A stretch of DNA of 51,241 bases from Candidatus Saccharimonadota bacterium (GCA_017406745.1 JAFQXY010000004.1:1-51241), one strand, 5' to 3'. Shown: positions 25,616 through 34,260, counted from the first letter of the stretch. The notes: generated from the sequence alone by a model not told the origin. Program-made: numbers and translations.

Positions 25616-27796
25616 TTATGATTTCTTTCTTCGCCCTATTGGGGCGTCTGTGATATCGTGGTCATCTCTGGGTGGTGCCTTGGTCATCATTTGAATTAGC
25701 AGCTGCTCTGTTTCTTTGGCTGGTACCCCGCACCTCGCCATACTCTCTGCCTTTAGATCTGCCGCCATCCTAATAGCTGAAGGCGCTGGTAAGGTCTTGC
25801 CACTCACCCAGCCGGTAGCTCGTCCACCAGACTGAAAGTTGGTGTAAATCTGATAGCGTGGCAAAGTCATAAAGTCCAATGCGTCTAGGTCCGGTGCCTG
25901 TGCCGCCATATCCTTGGCGTCATCCGCATCCATCCCAAAGGCGATCTTATTGCGGCAATTAGCGTCTATGCCAGCCTTAATATCTGGCGGTAACTGCCCC
26001 CTATATTGGTGCGCCACCGTATACGCTACACCCAGTCCTCTCGCCTGTGCTAAGGCATCGCTAAAGGATGTAGGCAGAGCCAGATAATCTTGGAGCTCGT
26101 CAATGAAGATGGATACCATGTGCCGCTTCTCGGGGGCGACGTTGGCTCGTGCAAGCGCCAAACTCCAAGTCAGCCCTACAATAAGGCTCCCAAGCAGTCG
26201 CGCACTGTCCCCGCCTATTTGTCCTTTGTTTAGGGGTACCAACACGATCTTCCGTTTGGCAAATAAATCCATGAGGGAGAACTTCGGGTTAGACTGGCCT
26301 AGCACATTACGGAGCCCTGGCCTGTAGGTGATTTGCCGGAGCTTGTTTAGTACAGGCGCTACCTCTATCCTGCGTTCGCTGTCTTTCATGGCTTCAAAGT
26401 GCATCCAGAAAGGAGTCAGCGAAATTGGATCATGGATTTGCGTCGTAATTCTCTTTCTGAACTCCTCATCCATCAGCAGTTGCGGTAACCAAAGTAGATT
26501 TGCGCCTTTAATCTGTGCGAGTGTTAACAGTGCGCCAGATAGCACATCCTGTGTTCTTACTCCCCACGAGCTACTCCAGAGCTCTTGGAATACAGACAGT
26601 ATCGTATCTGTAGTAAGGGCAGGATCACTGTTATAAGACAGTGGGTTAAACCCTACCGGACAAGGATCACTTGGGTCTACTACGATTACATCGTCTTTCC
26701 GTCTATTTGGAATCCGCTCCAAAATTGATGTTACGAGGTCTGTCTTTGGATCTAGTACCAGTACACTTCTTCCAGCTTCAATATCTGCGAGAATCAAATG
26801 TAGCATCGCTGTACTTTTACCGCTACCAGTAGGGCCAGCAAGCACAGTGTGCTCCAACGCATCTTTAGGCGATATACTAAGCTTTCTTGCCACCGGCTCC
26901 ATAGACACAGCAAAGGTACGATTAGAATTATCACCCGAGGATTCTGTCGCTGGTTCCCTATACCACTTAGGTGGTAGCACTAACTTAGGATGAACCCTAG
27001 GCACACCAGACAATTCTTCTTCACCTGCCGGAAGTAACATAAAACATGCGGTTTCCTTAACGGATAGTCTCAGTGGCATTTGCCATGGCAGGCTAACTTG
27101 GTCTAAATGTTCTGGTTTCTCTTTCTCACTACGGATATGTACGCCAGCCGCATCCAGCGTTCTTAATGCCGAGATCATATTGTGAAGTCTGCTATCTGCA
27201 CCCTCACCAGCTACTCCTACCCGAATTACTGCTTCAAAACAGTACTGATCCGCCTTATCCTTAGCTGCACGACGTTGTTCTTGCGAAGCATTATGTACAT
27301 TTCCCAGCACCGCATTCAGCCAACTAGCGTTAGGGTCTGGTAAGTTTTTGGGGATCGTGCTGGGGGAATGCGCTCGCCCCAGCACGATCTGCATTACAGT
27401 GGCGGTGTCTGTCCTACCACCCGTCATAGCAGAGAGCGTAGCCCTTACCATGGCGGATGTTCGTTCGTGATTTAAGGTAAGTACTGGCTTGGTGATCTTC
27501 AGTTTCCGTGCCGTATTAACGGACTCAAACTCTGTATCCTTCACACCTACAAACTGTACATCAGTATGTGCAGAGAATGCTTCAATGAGCCGTCCAGCAG
27601 ACCAGTTTAATGTACCAAGATAGTAATGAACCTGTCCGTTTTTAGCCCGCACCTCCCAGATCACTGGCCCACGGGAAGTGAGCGCGGCGATGTGGGTCAG
27701 TACATTATAAACGGTATCTAACTCATACGGTCTTTGGAGGAACACTTCGTGCCATACCAGCTCTCTGTTATTCAGCCTATCTCGCTTAATAGTCAT
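25616..27796 (-). CDS. VirD4/TraG-like conjugation coupling ATPase
   Basis: 726 aa with ATG at 27796 (GGAGG 7 nt upstream; it overlaps the small membrane gene by 11 bp, whereas the longer frame reaches 27844). Walker A GPTGSGKST lies near residue 321, followed by VLVLDPKTDLV; Walker B is SIFIDELQDYLAL near residue 560. A C-terminal TraM-recognition/TraG-D-like part has NKIAFGMDADDAKDMA. The N-terminal ~300 residues have no clear membrane helices; the small two-helix protein encoded just upstream could supply the anchor. The family pumps relaxase-DNA to the secretion channel. No VirB4/VirB6-like gene occurs in the island, so it would rely on a helper channel. Confidence 0.87.
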   Translation of the reverse strand: MTIKRDRLNNRELVWHEVFLQRPYELDTVYNVLTHIAALTSRGPVIWEVRAKNGQVHYYLGTLNWSAGRLIEAFSAHTDVQFVGVKDTEFESVNTARKLKITKPVLTLNHERTSAMVRATLSAMTGGRTDTATVMQIVLGRAHSPSTIPKNLPDPNASWLNAVLGNVHNASQEQRRAAKDKADQYCFEAVIRVGVAGEGADSRLHNMISALRTLDAAGVHIRSEKEKPEHLDQVSLPWQMPLRLSVKETACFMLLPAGEEELSGVPRVHPKLVLPPKWYREPATESSGDNSNRTFAVSMEPVARKLSISPKDALEHTVLAGPTGSGKSTAMLHLILADIEAGRSVLVLDPKTDLVTSILERIPNRRKDDVIVVDPSDPCPVGFNPLSYNSDPALTTDTILSVFQELWSSSWGVRTQDVLSGALLTLAQIKGANLLWLPQLLMDEEFRKRITTQIHDPISLTPFWMHFEAMKDSERRIEVAPVLNKLRQITYRPGLRNVLGQSNPKFSLMDLFAKRKIVLVPLNKGQIGGDSARLLGSLIVGLTWSLALARANVAPEKRHMVSIFIDELQDYLALPTSFSDALAQARGLGVAYTVAHQYRGQLPPDIKAGIDANCRNKIAFGMDADDAKDMAAQAPDLDALDFMTLPRYQIYTNFQSGGRATGWVSGKTLPAPSAIRMAADLKAESMARCGVPAKETEQLLIQMMTKAPPRDDHDITDAPIGRRKKS

Positions 27797-28025
27797 CTCG
27801 GTTCCTCCATTTGTGGATACGATAGGAAATGACCGCGATCCCAATCACGCTCCCGATAATAATCAGCGGCACTCGGATAGAAACGAGATACATCACTGCT
27901 ATTCTGAGCAGCATGACGCAGATAAAGAACAGAATAACAGTCTCCATGAACTTTCCGAAAAACCCGCGATCCGTGTCGCTCTCGTCGCTGTCTGCGTGTA
28001 CGCTTTTTGTACGCCTTTTGCTCAT
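27786..28025 (-). CDS. Small two-helix membrane protein next to the coupling ATPase
   Basis: 79 aa. A polar, charged N-terminus (SKRRTKSVHADSDESDTDRG) is followed by two hydrophobic helices (about residues 29-49 and 51-68) and a basic tail. SD AAGGAGATG precedes the ATG. It overlaps the ATPase start by 11 bp and starts 4 bp after the methyltransferase stop. No family recognised; coupling to the ATPase suggests that it anchors it at the membrane. Confidence 0.72.
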   Translation of the reverse strand: MSKRRTKSVHADSDESDTDRGFFGKFMETVILFFICVMLLRIAVMYLVSIRVPLIIIGSVIGIAVISYRIHKWRNRDDY

Positions 28026-28028
28026 ACA

Positions 28029-28754
28029 TCACATCTCCTTCCTTTCGCTATCATCAGCAGTGTTACTGCTATCGGGCTGATGGTCTTCGTCTTCATCATA
28101 GGCGGCATCACAATCTTCGTTCTGTTCAAAGGAGTACTTAGGCACTGGATAGCCAGGGATAAAAATATCCGCACCGCCCTTTGTCTCGTCTCCCCAACAG
28201 AACCATCTTTCTGCACTGGCAGGACGCCTCCGGCAAAAGAGTTCTAGGTATGGACCAGGTGATACTCGTTCAATTGTGCTGATTATCTCCCTTGGTTTTT
28301 CACTATGGGTTGAGCTAACTGGGTAATGTCCCCAATTTGGCTGGTTCTTTGCTTTTACCGGTGCTTTACCACGAGTACAGAACAAACAAGATTCGCTGGC
28401 ATTTCTTAGGTAATAGCCAAGCCCCATACGCAGTTTAATCCAGTGGTAGATAGAACGATAGGTGAAGCCCCATGCTTTAGCCACTTCAATTCCCTCATCA
28501 ATATTGCTGTTTGTTACCCACAACCAAAGATGCGCATTTTCATCCGCCAGATCAGCTACCGGCATGGCTTTGATACGCTCCAAAGACATGAGATCGTAGT
28601 GCCGGATTGCCCCGATACTACCCCGCTCGTTCTTACACCAAGGGGGGTCTGCCAGTACCGTCTTAAACTTAGGGACAACAGGAATATTCTCGGGAATCCG
28701 GTAATTCACTGGCGCTCGTTCTTCAATGATGTGCTTCATAAGTTTTTGTGACAT
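28029..28754 (-). CDS. MT-A70 family adenine DNA methyltransferase
   Basis: 241 aa. The catalytic DPPW (FKTVLADPPW, about residues 32-41), HLWLWVTNSNIDEG, WGFTYRSIYHWIK and SEKPREIISTIERVSPGPYLELFCRR mark the MT-A70 N6-adenine methyltransferases. The Asp-rich tail is likely unstructured. No nuclease partner is adjacent, so it is probably a solitary enzyme that protects the element on entry or marks transfer or replication sites. SD AAAGGAGC precedes the start. It is first in the run to the coupling ATPase. Confidence 0.9.
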   Translation of the reverse strand: MSQKLMKHIIEERAPVNYRIPENIPVVPKFKTVLADPPWCKNERGSIGAIRHYDLMSLERIKAMPVADLADENAHLWLWVTNSNIDEGIEVAKAWGFTYRSIYHWIKLRMGLGYYLRNASESCLFCTRGKAPVKAKNQPNWGHYPVSSTHSEKPREIISTIERVSPGPYLELFCRRRPASAERWFCWGDETKGGADIFIPGYPVPKYSFEQNEDCDAAYDEDEDHQPDSSNTADDSERKEM

Positions 28755-28889
28755 ATTTGCTCCTTTCTTCGGTTATTAGCTTTTTTGTAAAAATGGCTAT
28801 ATCATGGTCTTATTATTGCCATTTTGAGCTTTTCTGTTCTTGTATGTGTGTTTGTGCGATTGTAGCATAGGACGCTTTCTTTTCACCCG

Positions 28890-28938
28890 ACGATTTTCGC
28901 GAAAGCGAGCCACTGTGGCTCACTTTTGCGAAAATCGT
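28890..28938. repeat. 49-nt near-perfect palindrome (candidate oriT, operator or terminator)
   Basis: A 23-bp stem (ACGATTTTCGC...CGAGCCA with its complement; only two G-T-type mismatches) and a 3-nt loop. Outer bases TTCACC/GGTGAA (28882-28887 and 28949-28954) also pair. It sits in the 232-bp gene-free gap between the methyltransferase and the TetR-like gene. There is no clean T run on either side. Confidence 0.75.
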
Positions 28939-28987
28939 TGTAAAAACAGGTGAATGTTCGTGGGGTAATTCGCGAGATCTATGCGTT

Positions 28988-29551
28988 CTAACTGTAAACG
29001 GCAACTATTGTCTGGCCAGTATCACAGGCTTTGATAAGAGCGGCTAAACGTGAGCGATACTGCGACAATTCTGCTTCACGACAGCCGTACTTCGCCCAAA
29101 CAAGGAGCATGGAAAACATCTTCAAACAAAACACTAAATATAACGCTTCAATATTGGCAGGACGGACGTTTACCCATCTGCTGGTAATTGCTTCATGTAG
29201 TCTATCTGCCAGTAGTTTCTGCAGAAGATAGAAATGACCAGCTAATTCTATCTGTAGCCATATGGAGTGTTTTTTTGCACACGAGAGGAAGCGAATTGAC
29301 AGGAGTTCTGGCGAACACTGATGATCTACTGCTGCACCGAACTCGTCTGCGACCCGTTGCATATTGGTTGTGAGAAAGTCCCTTTTGCAGTGACGTTTCA
29401 CGACCGAATACGGAACCCCAGAGTGGCGGCTTAGTTCGCGTCTGTTGATGTGCATTTCGCCGCCAGATTTGGTTAGTAGATCTAATAATCCAAAGGCCAT
29501 TAACTGATTGTTTGTTTTCCAATTGTTTGTGGTCTTTTTTGTTTTTACCAT
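28988..29551 (-). CDS. Putative TetR-like transcriptional regulator
   Basis: 187 aa. Residues ~33-58 read MHINRRELSRHSGVPYSVVKRHCKRD, which fits a TetR-type HTH (RELA..SGVS.GTVYRHF). The rest is helical, as expected for a ligand-binding/dimerisation domain, but I see no subfamily match. SD TAGGAGGA precedes the start. It lies upstream of the large palindrome at 28890-28938, which could be its operator or mark its transcript end. Assignment is moderate. Confidence 0.58.
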   Translation of the reverse strand: MVKTKKTTNNWKTNNQLMAFGLLDLLTKSGGEMHINRRELSRHSGVPYSVVKRHCKRDFLTTNMQRVADEFGAAVDHQCSPELLSIRFLSCAKKHSIWLQIELAGHFYLLQKLLADRLHEAITSRWVNVRPANIEALYLVFCLKMFSMLLVWAKYGCREAELSQYRSRLAALIKACDTGQTIVAVYS

Positions 29552-29680
29552 AGTCCTCCTACGTATTGTTAATGTTTATACTTATATTTTCCAACATAGG
29601 CACATGTGCCAGAAACTATTTAGCATGACGCAGAGAAAAGGTACATTTGACAGGATAGAGAAAGTGTGCAGCTTAAACTT

Positions 29681-30031
29681 TTATTCCCTTTCTCTGGCCT
29701 TCGTATGATGCTTTATAGTGGCTTCGTTTAGCTTGTTGTAGGTGTGCATGGCGTCCAAATACAGCATCAGACTTCTCTCTGTACCGTTTCTGATAAGACG
29801 ATAGAGTTCCTTTTGCTCACGGCGTGTGAGCGTGTGGTTTTGGCCATGGGAACCTATATCCTTTGCAGAATCGTTAGGAGGGGTTTTGCTGCTCCAGCAG
29901 AAATAGATGATACCACCCAGCAGAAAAAGCAGGCCTAAAATAAGTGCGGTGATGCCGCTTATCATGCTGTAATATTCCGCCAGCATGGTTACATCAGTGG
30001 GAGGAACAGCTGGTAGCATATTATTAATCAC
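29681..30031 (-). CDS. Small single-span membrane protein of the transfer region
   Basis: About 116 aa from a GTG at 30031 (alternative ATG at 30019). A strong SD (GGAGGGGGGTGAT) lies just upstream and the start overlaps the previous gene's stop by 8 bp, so I reject the longer frame to 30148. One membrane helix (SGITALILGLLFLLGGIIYFCW) precedes a polar helical tail with TRREQKELYRLIRNG and LMLYLDAMHTYNKL. No family recognised. It is coupled to the 98-aa helical protein. Confidence 0.65.
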   Translation of the reverse strand: MINNMLPAVPPTDVTMLAEYYSMISGITALILGLLFLLGGIIYFCWSSKTPPNDSAKDIGSHGQNHTLTRREQKELYRLIRNGTERSLMLYLDAMHTYNKLNEATIKHHTKARERE

Positions 30032-30320
30032 GGTAATCACCCCCCTCCATAATGTCTGCAGCGGCGCGGAGGGTGAAGGATCTGACAAGGATGCGATAGT
30101 CATCCTTTCCGCCCGGAGCCCTTCTTTGACATTCAGCTTCTGCGGCACTGAGGAACGTAACGTAATCCAAGGCTTCTTTGGTGATCCAGGCGTTGATGCC
30201 TTGTTTTACCATTATCAGTTCCGCGTTGCCGATCATCCGCGTCATTGCTTTGGTGTTGCCTCGCGAACCCTGGAGGTTGTGCTCCATGCTTTGGAGGGTA
30301 TTCTTCTTGTAGTCATACAT
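30024..30320 (-). CDS. Small helical protein of the transfer region
   Basis: 98 aa from ATG at 30320, chosen for the SD AAAGGAGA 8-10 nt upstream; the longer frame to 30527 is not supported. The sequence is helical and charged (YDYKKNTLQSMEHNLQGSRGNTKAMTRMIGNAELIMVKQGINAWITKEALDYVTFLSAAEAECQR), with no cysteine pair or membrane helix. It may be an accessory DNA-binding or relaxosome-type protein, but no family is recognised. It is co-transcribed with the membrane protein ending at 29681. Confidence 0.65.
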   Translation of the reverse strand: MYDYKKNTLQSMEHNLQGSRGNTKAMTRMIGNAELIMVKQGINAWITKEALDYVTFLSAAEAECQRRAPGGKDDYRILVRSFTLRAAADIMEGGDYRD

Positions 30321-30432
30321 TGGTAACATCTCCTTTGTAATCCCAGCTGGCTGGGTGATTTGCACGTGGCAGGAGCTTTCCTTGCCGTTTGCACCTGGAA
30401 TGTAACACAAACAAAAACCCTGGAAAAGCAAA

Positions 30433-30470
30433 GTTGAAGCCTGTTGAAGGTATTTGTGCGAAAGTTGAAG
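30433..30470. promoter_or_regulatory. Three phased GTTGAAG repeats
   Basis: GTTGAAG occurs at 30433-30439, 30443-30449 and 30464-30470, i.e. starts 10 and 21 bp apart, putting all three on one face of the helix. This lies between two divergent transcription units (30320 minus, 30644 plus) and looks like an operator or iteron-type site. Confidence 0.5.
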
Positions 30471-30586
30471 AATCCCCGAAATAATTGAAAACAAAGGACT
30501 TTTACAAGATTTGTGCTGGAAACACACGGTTGCTACTAAAATTGAGCTTCCAGAGTAGTTCTGGGGTGCTCTTCTGTTGTGCCACC

Positions 30587-30615
30587 TTGCAAATCTACCC
30601 TTGATACACTATAAT
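30587..30615 (+). promoter_or_regulatory. Promoter of the Sel1-repeat gene
   Basis: TTGCAA (30587-30592), 17-bp spacer, TATAAT (30610-30615), followed by GAGGAGGG before the ATG at 30644. Confidence 0.75.
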
Positions 30616-30643
30616 TATGTGGAAGACGAGAGGAGGGATAGTA

Positions 30644-32551
30644 ATGGCGAAGCTACCTAAGCAGAGTGATCCCAAGGGCTATATCCACGATAAAATGCTA
30701 GATGCGCTTAAAGACGCCAGAACGATAGATGATCACATAGAAGCTGTAAGGGGCTTAACTGGAGAAGTCTACACCATTGAGTATGCCAAGGCGTTTTTGA
30801 TCCACCTGGCTATAACTGCTTTAGGGGTTAGCAATGATTCTGATATCGTACTGGCTTCATGGGGTTTGCTGCATGGTTACGACAGTAAAGGCATTGGTGG
30901 CGTTGAAAATAGAAGGAACAAATATATCCAAACTACCGGTTACGAAGGTGTTGAGAATTATCACTCGGAGATTAGTAGGGATCTTACTGAAAAAGAACTA
31001 ACAAATCTCCGATCTGGCTTGGCAGGTAAGGAAAGAACAGGATATAGGCAGATTATTAGATACTATTTCAAAATGATAGATACCTTGGGTAGCGAGGAGG
31101 AAGCTACTAAGGCACTGTTTAAAGGCGCAAAAAAAGAGAGAATGACACCAGATGAAAAGAGTGTCATTCTCCCAGAGCCGTTTTATTTAAAACCAGAGTT
31201 TAAAGCTACACTTGCACAGCCGAATGAGGAAGAACAGGATCTTGTAGTTGAATCCGAGATCAGTGAAGATACCCAAGCTGCAGATGCAAAGGAAGAGAAA
31301 GATAAGAGTGAATTCCAGCAATATATAAAAGAGAAGCTAGGGCGTGAAGAACCTATTAATATTAAGCGGGCTTTAATGATGCTGTCATTAATTGCAGTAG
31401 CAGTGGTGGCTGTGATTACCATACAGCATTTTATGGAAAATCCAATTCAGAATGAGGATGCTGAAAGTTCATTAGGATATGAAGCCATAGATAACGAAGA
31501 TAAACTTCCGATGTACTTTTCATCTGGTGTAAATACCAACGAAAATGCCGGCCTTTATAATAAGCTTAAGGAGGAACTGCAAATAAAAGAAGTCACAGCG
31601 GATAGTATTGCTCAATATGTAAAAAAAGCCACTACAACGAAAGACCCGAAAGATGAGTTTGTCGCAGGTGCATATTTGCTTTTAGATAAGCAATATGATG
31701 AGGCGGCAAAGTGGATTTCATCTGCTGCGGACAAAGGCTTTACAAATGCGAAATCTTTTTTAGGACACTTGTATTTAAATGGTCTAGGTGTAGAAAAAGA
31801 TAAGGATAAAGCTTTTGCGCTTGCAACTGAGGCTACTGCAGAAGCGGATGATGATTATTTTGGGCAAACATTACTGGGCCAATGCTATCAGCTTGGATTT
31901 GGCACTGAAGTAGATTACAAAAATGCTGCCTACTGGTACAAGAAAGCTGTGGCGCTAGATTTTCCATACGCAAAATATTGTCTGGGTACTCTGTACGAGT
32001 CTGGCAATGGTGTAGCAAAAGATAATAAGAAAGCCTTTCAGCTGTTTTTAGAAGCATACGAGGGCGGGGTAAGCTTAGCGGCATTCAATATTGCCTTTAA
32101 TTACATTGACGGAGAATATGTAAATAGAGACCCAGAAACCGGCATGGAGTGGCTACGTGTTGCAGGGGAAGCAGGAGTACCCATGGCTTGGGTTTTTAGG
32201 GGAAACTACTATTATTACGGAGTGGGCGTTGAACAGGATTACAATGAAGCTTTTAAATGCTATATGAATGCACTGAACCAAGGGGATAATGTCGCAGAGT
32301 ATTACATTAGTAAACTTTACTTGGATGGCCATGGTACAGATCAAAATATAGAATTGGGGTTGCAGTATCTTACTAGCTATGCAAGTCGTGGTTATACAGA
32401 TGCCCAAATTGAACTTGCCGTATACTACCATACTGGAAAATATTGTGAAAAGAATGATAACTTAGCACTCTATTGGCTAAAGCTGGCCAGCGAATCTGGG
32501 GATAAAAATGCAGATATCTATTTGAAAGAGTTTTTCCCAGAAGAAAACTGA
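30644..32551 (+). CDS. Membrane-spanning Sel1-like repeat protein
   Basis: 635 aa from ATG 30644 (GAGGAGGG 7 nt upstream). The N-terminal ~230 residues are soluble and helical. One membrane helix follows (about 245-265, LMMLSLIAVAVVAVITIQHF). The C-terminal part has about eight Sel1-like repeats, e.g. YDEAAKWISSAADKGFTNAKSFLGHLYLNGLGV and YKNAAYWYKKAVALDFPYAKYCLGTLYESGNGV. Sel1 repeats are TPR-like protein-binding solenoids, here probably facing outward. Monocistronic with a consensus promoter. Partner and function unknown; the membrane topology recalls the J-like TPR protein at 46285. Confidence 0.82.
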   Translation: MAKLPKQSDPKGYIHDKMLDALKDARTIDDHIEAVRGLTGEVYTIEYAKAFLIHLAITALGVSNDSDIVLASWGLLHGYDSKGIGGVENRRNKYIQTTGYEGVENYHSEISRDLTEKELTNLRSGLAGKERTGYRQIIRYYFKMIDTLGSEEEATKALFKGAKKERMTPDEKSVILPEPFYLKPEFKATLAQPNEEEQDLVVESEISEDTQAADAKEEKDKSEFQQYIKEKLGREEPINIKRALMMLSLIAVAVVAVITIQHFMENPIQNEDAESSLGYEAIDNEDKLPMYFSSGVNTNENAGLYNKLKEELQIKEVTADSIAQYVKKATTTKDPKDEFVAGAYLLLDKQYDEAAKWISSAADKGFTNAKSFLGHLYLNGLGVEKDKDKAFALATEATAEADDDYFGQTLLGQCYQLGFGTEVDYKNAAYWYKKAVALDFPYAKYCLGTLYESGNGVAKDNKKAFQLFLEAYEGGVSLAAFNIAFNYIDGEYVNRDPETGMEWLRVAGEAGVPMAWVFRGNYYYYGVGVEQDYNEAFKCYMNALNQGDNVAEYYISKLYLDGHGTDQNIELGLQYLTSYASRGYTDAQIELAVYYHTGKYCEKNDNLALYWLKLASESGDKNADIYLKEFFPEEN

Positions 32552-32693
32552 GTATACATTAAATTATACTCTTCTTAGGCCAAATCATTATAGTTTAGCG
32601 TATGTGATAGACATACTTTGCCAAAAACGAATAACAATCAATACCTCATATAATAGAACCATAGCATATTTAAAACATAATCCCGTGTTTTGT
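32552..32693. other. Intergenic region before the IS110 element
   Basis: AT-rich 140 bp with no ORF; a possible weak inverted repeat after the Sel1 gene stop but no clear terminator. Confidence 0.4.
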
Positions 32694-32699
32694 CTATGT

Positions 32700-32905
32700 T
32701 ATAATTAATGGGATATCGTGGGCCGATTCAACAAACCTAACACTAGATGTTTGCTCGTAGACTTCGGCCACGACCTCCCCGCATGATTGTTAATAAGGAA
32801 GGTTAATAGCTAATATTTTATAAACAATGAGACTACAACTGCGGGAGAGTGCTTCGTGGATTCCCATATATCACTACATAAAAGTAACAAAAAAGGAGGT
32901 TTGCT
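32700..32905 (+). ncRNA. Putative IS110 bridge RNA region
   Basis: The non-coding left end of IS110-group elements is known to encode a bridge RNA. Here a -10 TATAAT (32700-32705) precedes a stem-loop whose arms TCGTGGGCCGA and TCGGCCACGA pair with one bulge (about 32717-32774), then further loops up to the SD AAAGGAGG of the transposase. Confidence 0.5.
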
Positions 32906-34096
32906 ATGTTGTATATTGGAATTGACGTGGCCAAAGAAAAACATGATTGCTGCATTATAGATGATTGCGGTGATTTATTAACGTCATTTAAAATAAGAAA
33001 CTCTCTGAGAGGATATGAAGAAATGCTCCAGAGAGTTCTTACTTTATCTGCCAATAAAGCAGACATCATATTTGGGCTAGAGGATACCGGACATTACGAT
33101 AACACCCTAGTTAATTATTTACTCCGTAAACACTTTCAAGTAAGAACCGTTAATCCAATACTAACAGCTCAGCAGAAACGTTCTGTTACGCTTCGGAAAA
33201 CTAAGACTGACAGTATTGATGCTAAACAATTGGCCCATTTCTTAAAGAACGGAGTAGGCTTTAAACCCACCACCATTATACCACAGGATGCTTTGGAGCT
33301 AAAACAGCTTACCAGATATCGCTTAAATCTAATACAAAAACGCACTGTAGAGAAAACTTCAGTTAGGAGATTGGTACATATTATGATGCCGGAACTAGAA
33401 CAGTATATGACGAATACCGCTTCTATGACCGTTTGTGAAATGCTATATCACTATCCTAGTCGCGCACATATACGTAAATGTCATACGAAAACTCTCGGTA
33501 AGTTATTAAAAGTCGTTTCAAAGGGAAATTACGGCGAATTAATGGCTAGAACTATCAAAAATGAATTGAGAAACTCTATTGGAATAGACTCTGAAGCAGG
33601 TTCCTATGAATTAAAAAATACCATACAGCGTATTTTTCAATTAACCGAAGAAATAAAAGAGATAGATAAGAGATTAGCGACACTATTACAGAAGACTAAC
33701 TCTGTAGTACAAACTATACCTGGTATAGGGGTAGTAGTTGCGGCCACAATAATAGGCGAGATTGGCTCAACTCTAAGGTTTAAGAATCCGGGGCAACTTT
33801 TAGCATATGCTGGTCTATCGCCAACAGTTTATCAATCTGGTAAATATATCAATAGGCGAGGAAAGATGGAAAAAAGAGGATCAAAATATCTTAGGCATGC
33901 CCTTTTCTTAGCGGCTAGAGGGGCATATTTATATTGTTCTGAATTCAGAATTTATTATGACAAGAAACGAAGTGAAGGTAAGCATTATTATGTCGCACTA
34001 TCACATGTGGCAAAGAAGTTAATCAGAGTAATATATGCATTGGAAAAAACTGGTCAACCATATAGACCAAACATGCTCACGACCACAGTTAGCTAG
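32906..34096 (+). CDS. IS110-family transposase (DEDD + serine)
   Basis: 396 aa. The N-terminal RuvC-like DEDD domain has MLYIGIDVAKEKHD (Asp6), IIFGLEDTGHYDN and KTKTDSIDAKQLAHFL. After a helical linker, the Tnp_20-type domain has IPGIGVVVAATIIGEIG, LLAYAGLSPTVYQSGKYI (with the serine proposed as nucleophile) and GSKYLRHALFLAAR. Length is normal and the frame is intact. SD AAAAAGGAGG is adjacent. IS110 enzymes insert through an RNA-guided, circular-intermediate route. Confidence 0.95.
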   Translation: MLYIGIDVAKEKHDCCIIDDCGDLLTSFKIRNSLRGYEEMLQRVLTLSANKADIIFGLEDTGHYDNTLVNYLLRKHFQVRTVNPILTAQQKRSVTLRKTKTDSIDAKQLAHFLKNGVGFKPTTIIPQDALELKQLTRYRLNLIQKRTVEKTSVRRLVHIMMPELEQYMTNTASMTVCEMLYHYPSRAHIRKCHTKTLGKLLKVVSKGNYGELMARTIKNELRNSIGIDSEAGSYELKNTIQRIFQLTEEIKEIDKRLATLLQKTNSVVQTIPGIGVVVAATIIGEIGSTLRFKNPGQLLAYAGLSPTVYQSGKYINRRGKMEKRGSKYLRHALFLAARGAYLYCSEFRIYYDKKRSEGKHYYVALSHVAKKLIRVIYALEKTGQPYRPNMLTTTVS

Positions 34097-34227
34097 ATGG
34101 TAGTTTCATTTGACAATATTTGCTCATTATTGTAGAGAAACTACCATAAAACCACTTGACTTATCATAGAAGGTCTAAGAGGTGGGGTTACAGTGTAGGC
34201 CACACGAACCATTACTCAAATAAGAGG

Positions 34228-34253
34228 AAGAGCCTGCATTACTGCAGGCTCTT
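34228..34253. terminator. Hairpin terminator after the 34261 gene
   Basis: Perfect 11-bp stem (AAGAGCCTGCA / TGCAGGCTCTT) with loop TTAC, just after the minus-strand stop at 34261. Confidence 0.75.
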
Positions 34254-34260
34254 AGTTTGC

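Larger units (their letters stand above)
32694..34176 (+). mobile_element. IS110-family insertion sequence
   Basis: The transposase at 32906-34096 is flanked by ~200 bp on its left and ~80 bp on its right. I place provisional ends at CT dinucleotides (32694-32695 and 34175-34176), as IS110 elements recombine at a short CT core and have no terminal inverted repeats. The boundaries are inferred. Confidence 0.6.

Noticed and set aside
28813-29004. 63-aa minus-strand frame over the palindrome
   Set aside because: It translates the inverted repeat, has no SD and overlaps the end of the TetR-like gene.
30321-30527. 69-residue N-terminal extension of the 98-aa helical protein
   Set aside because: It covers the phased repeats and putative promoter; the SD is positioned for the ATG at 30320.
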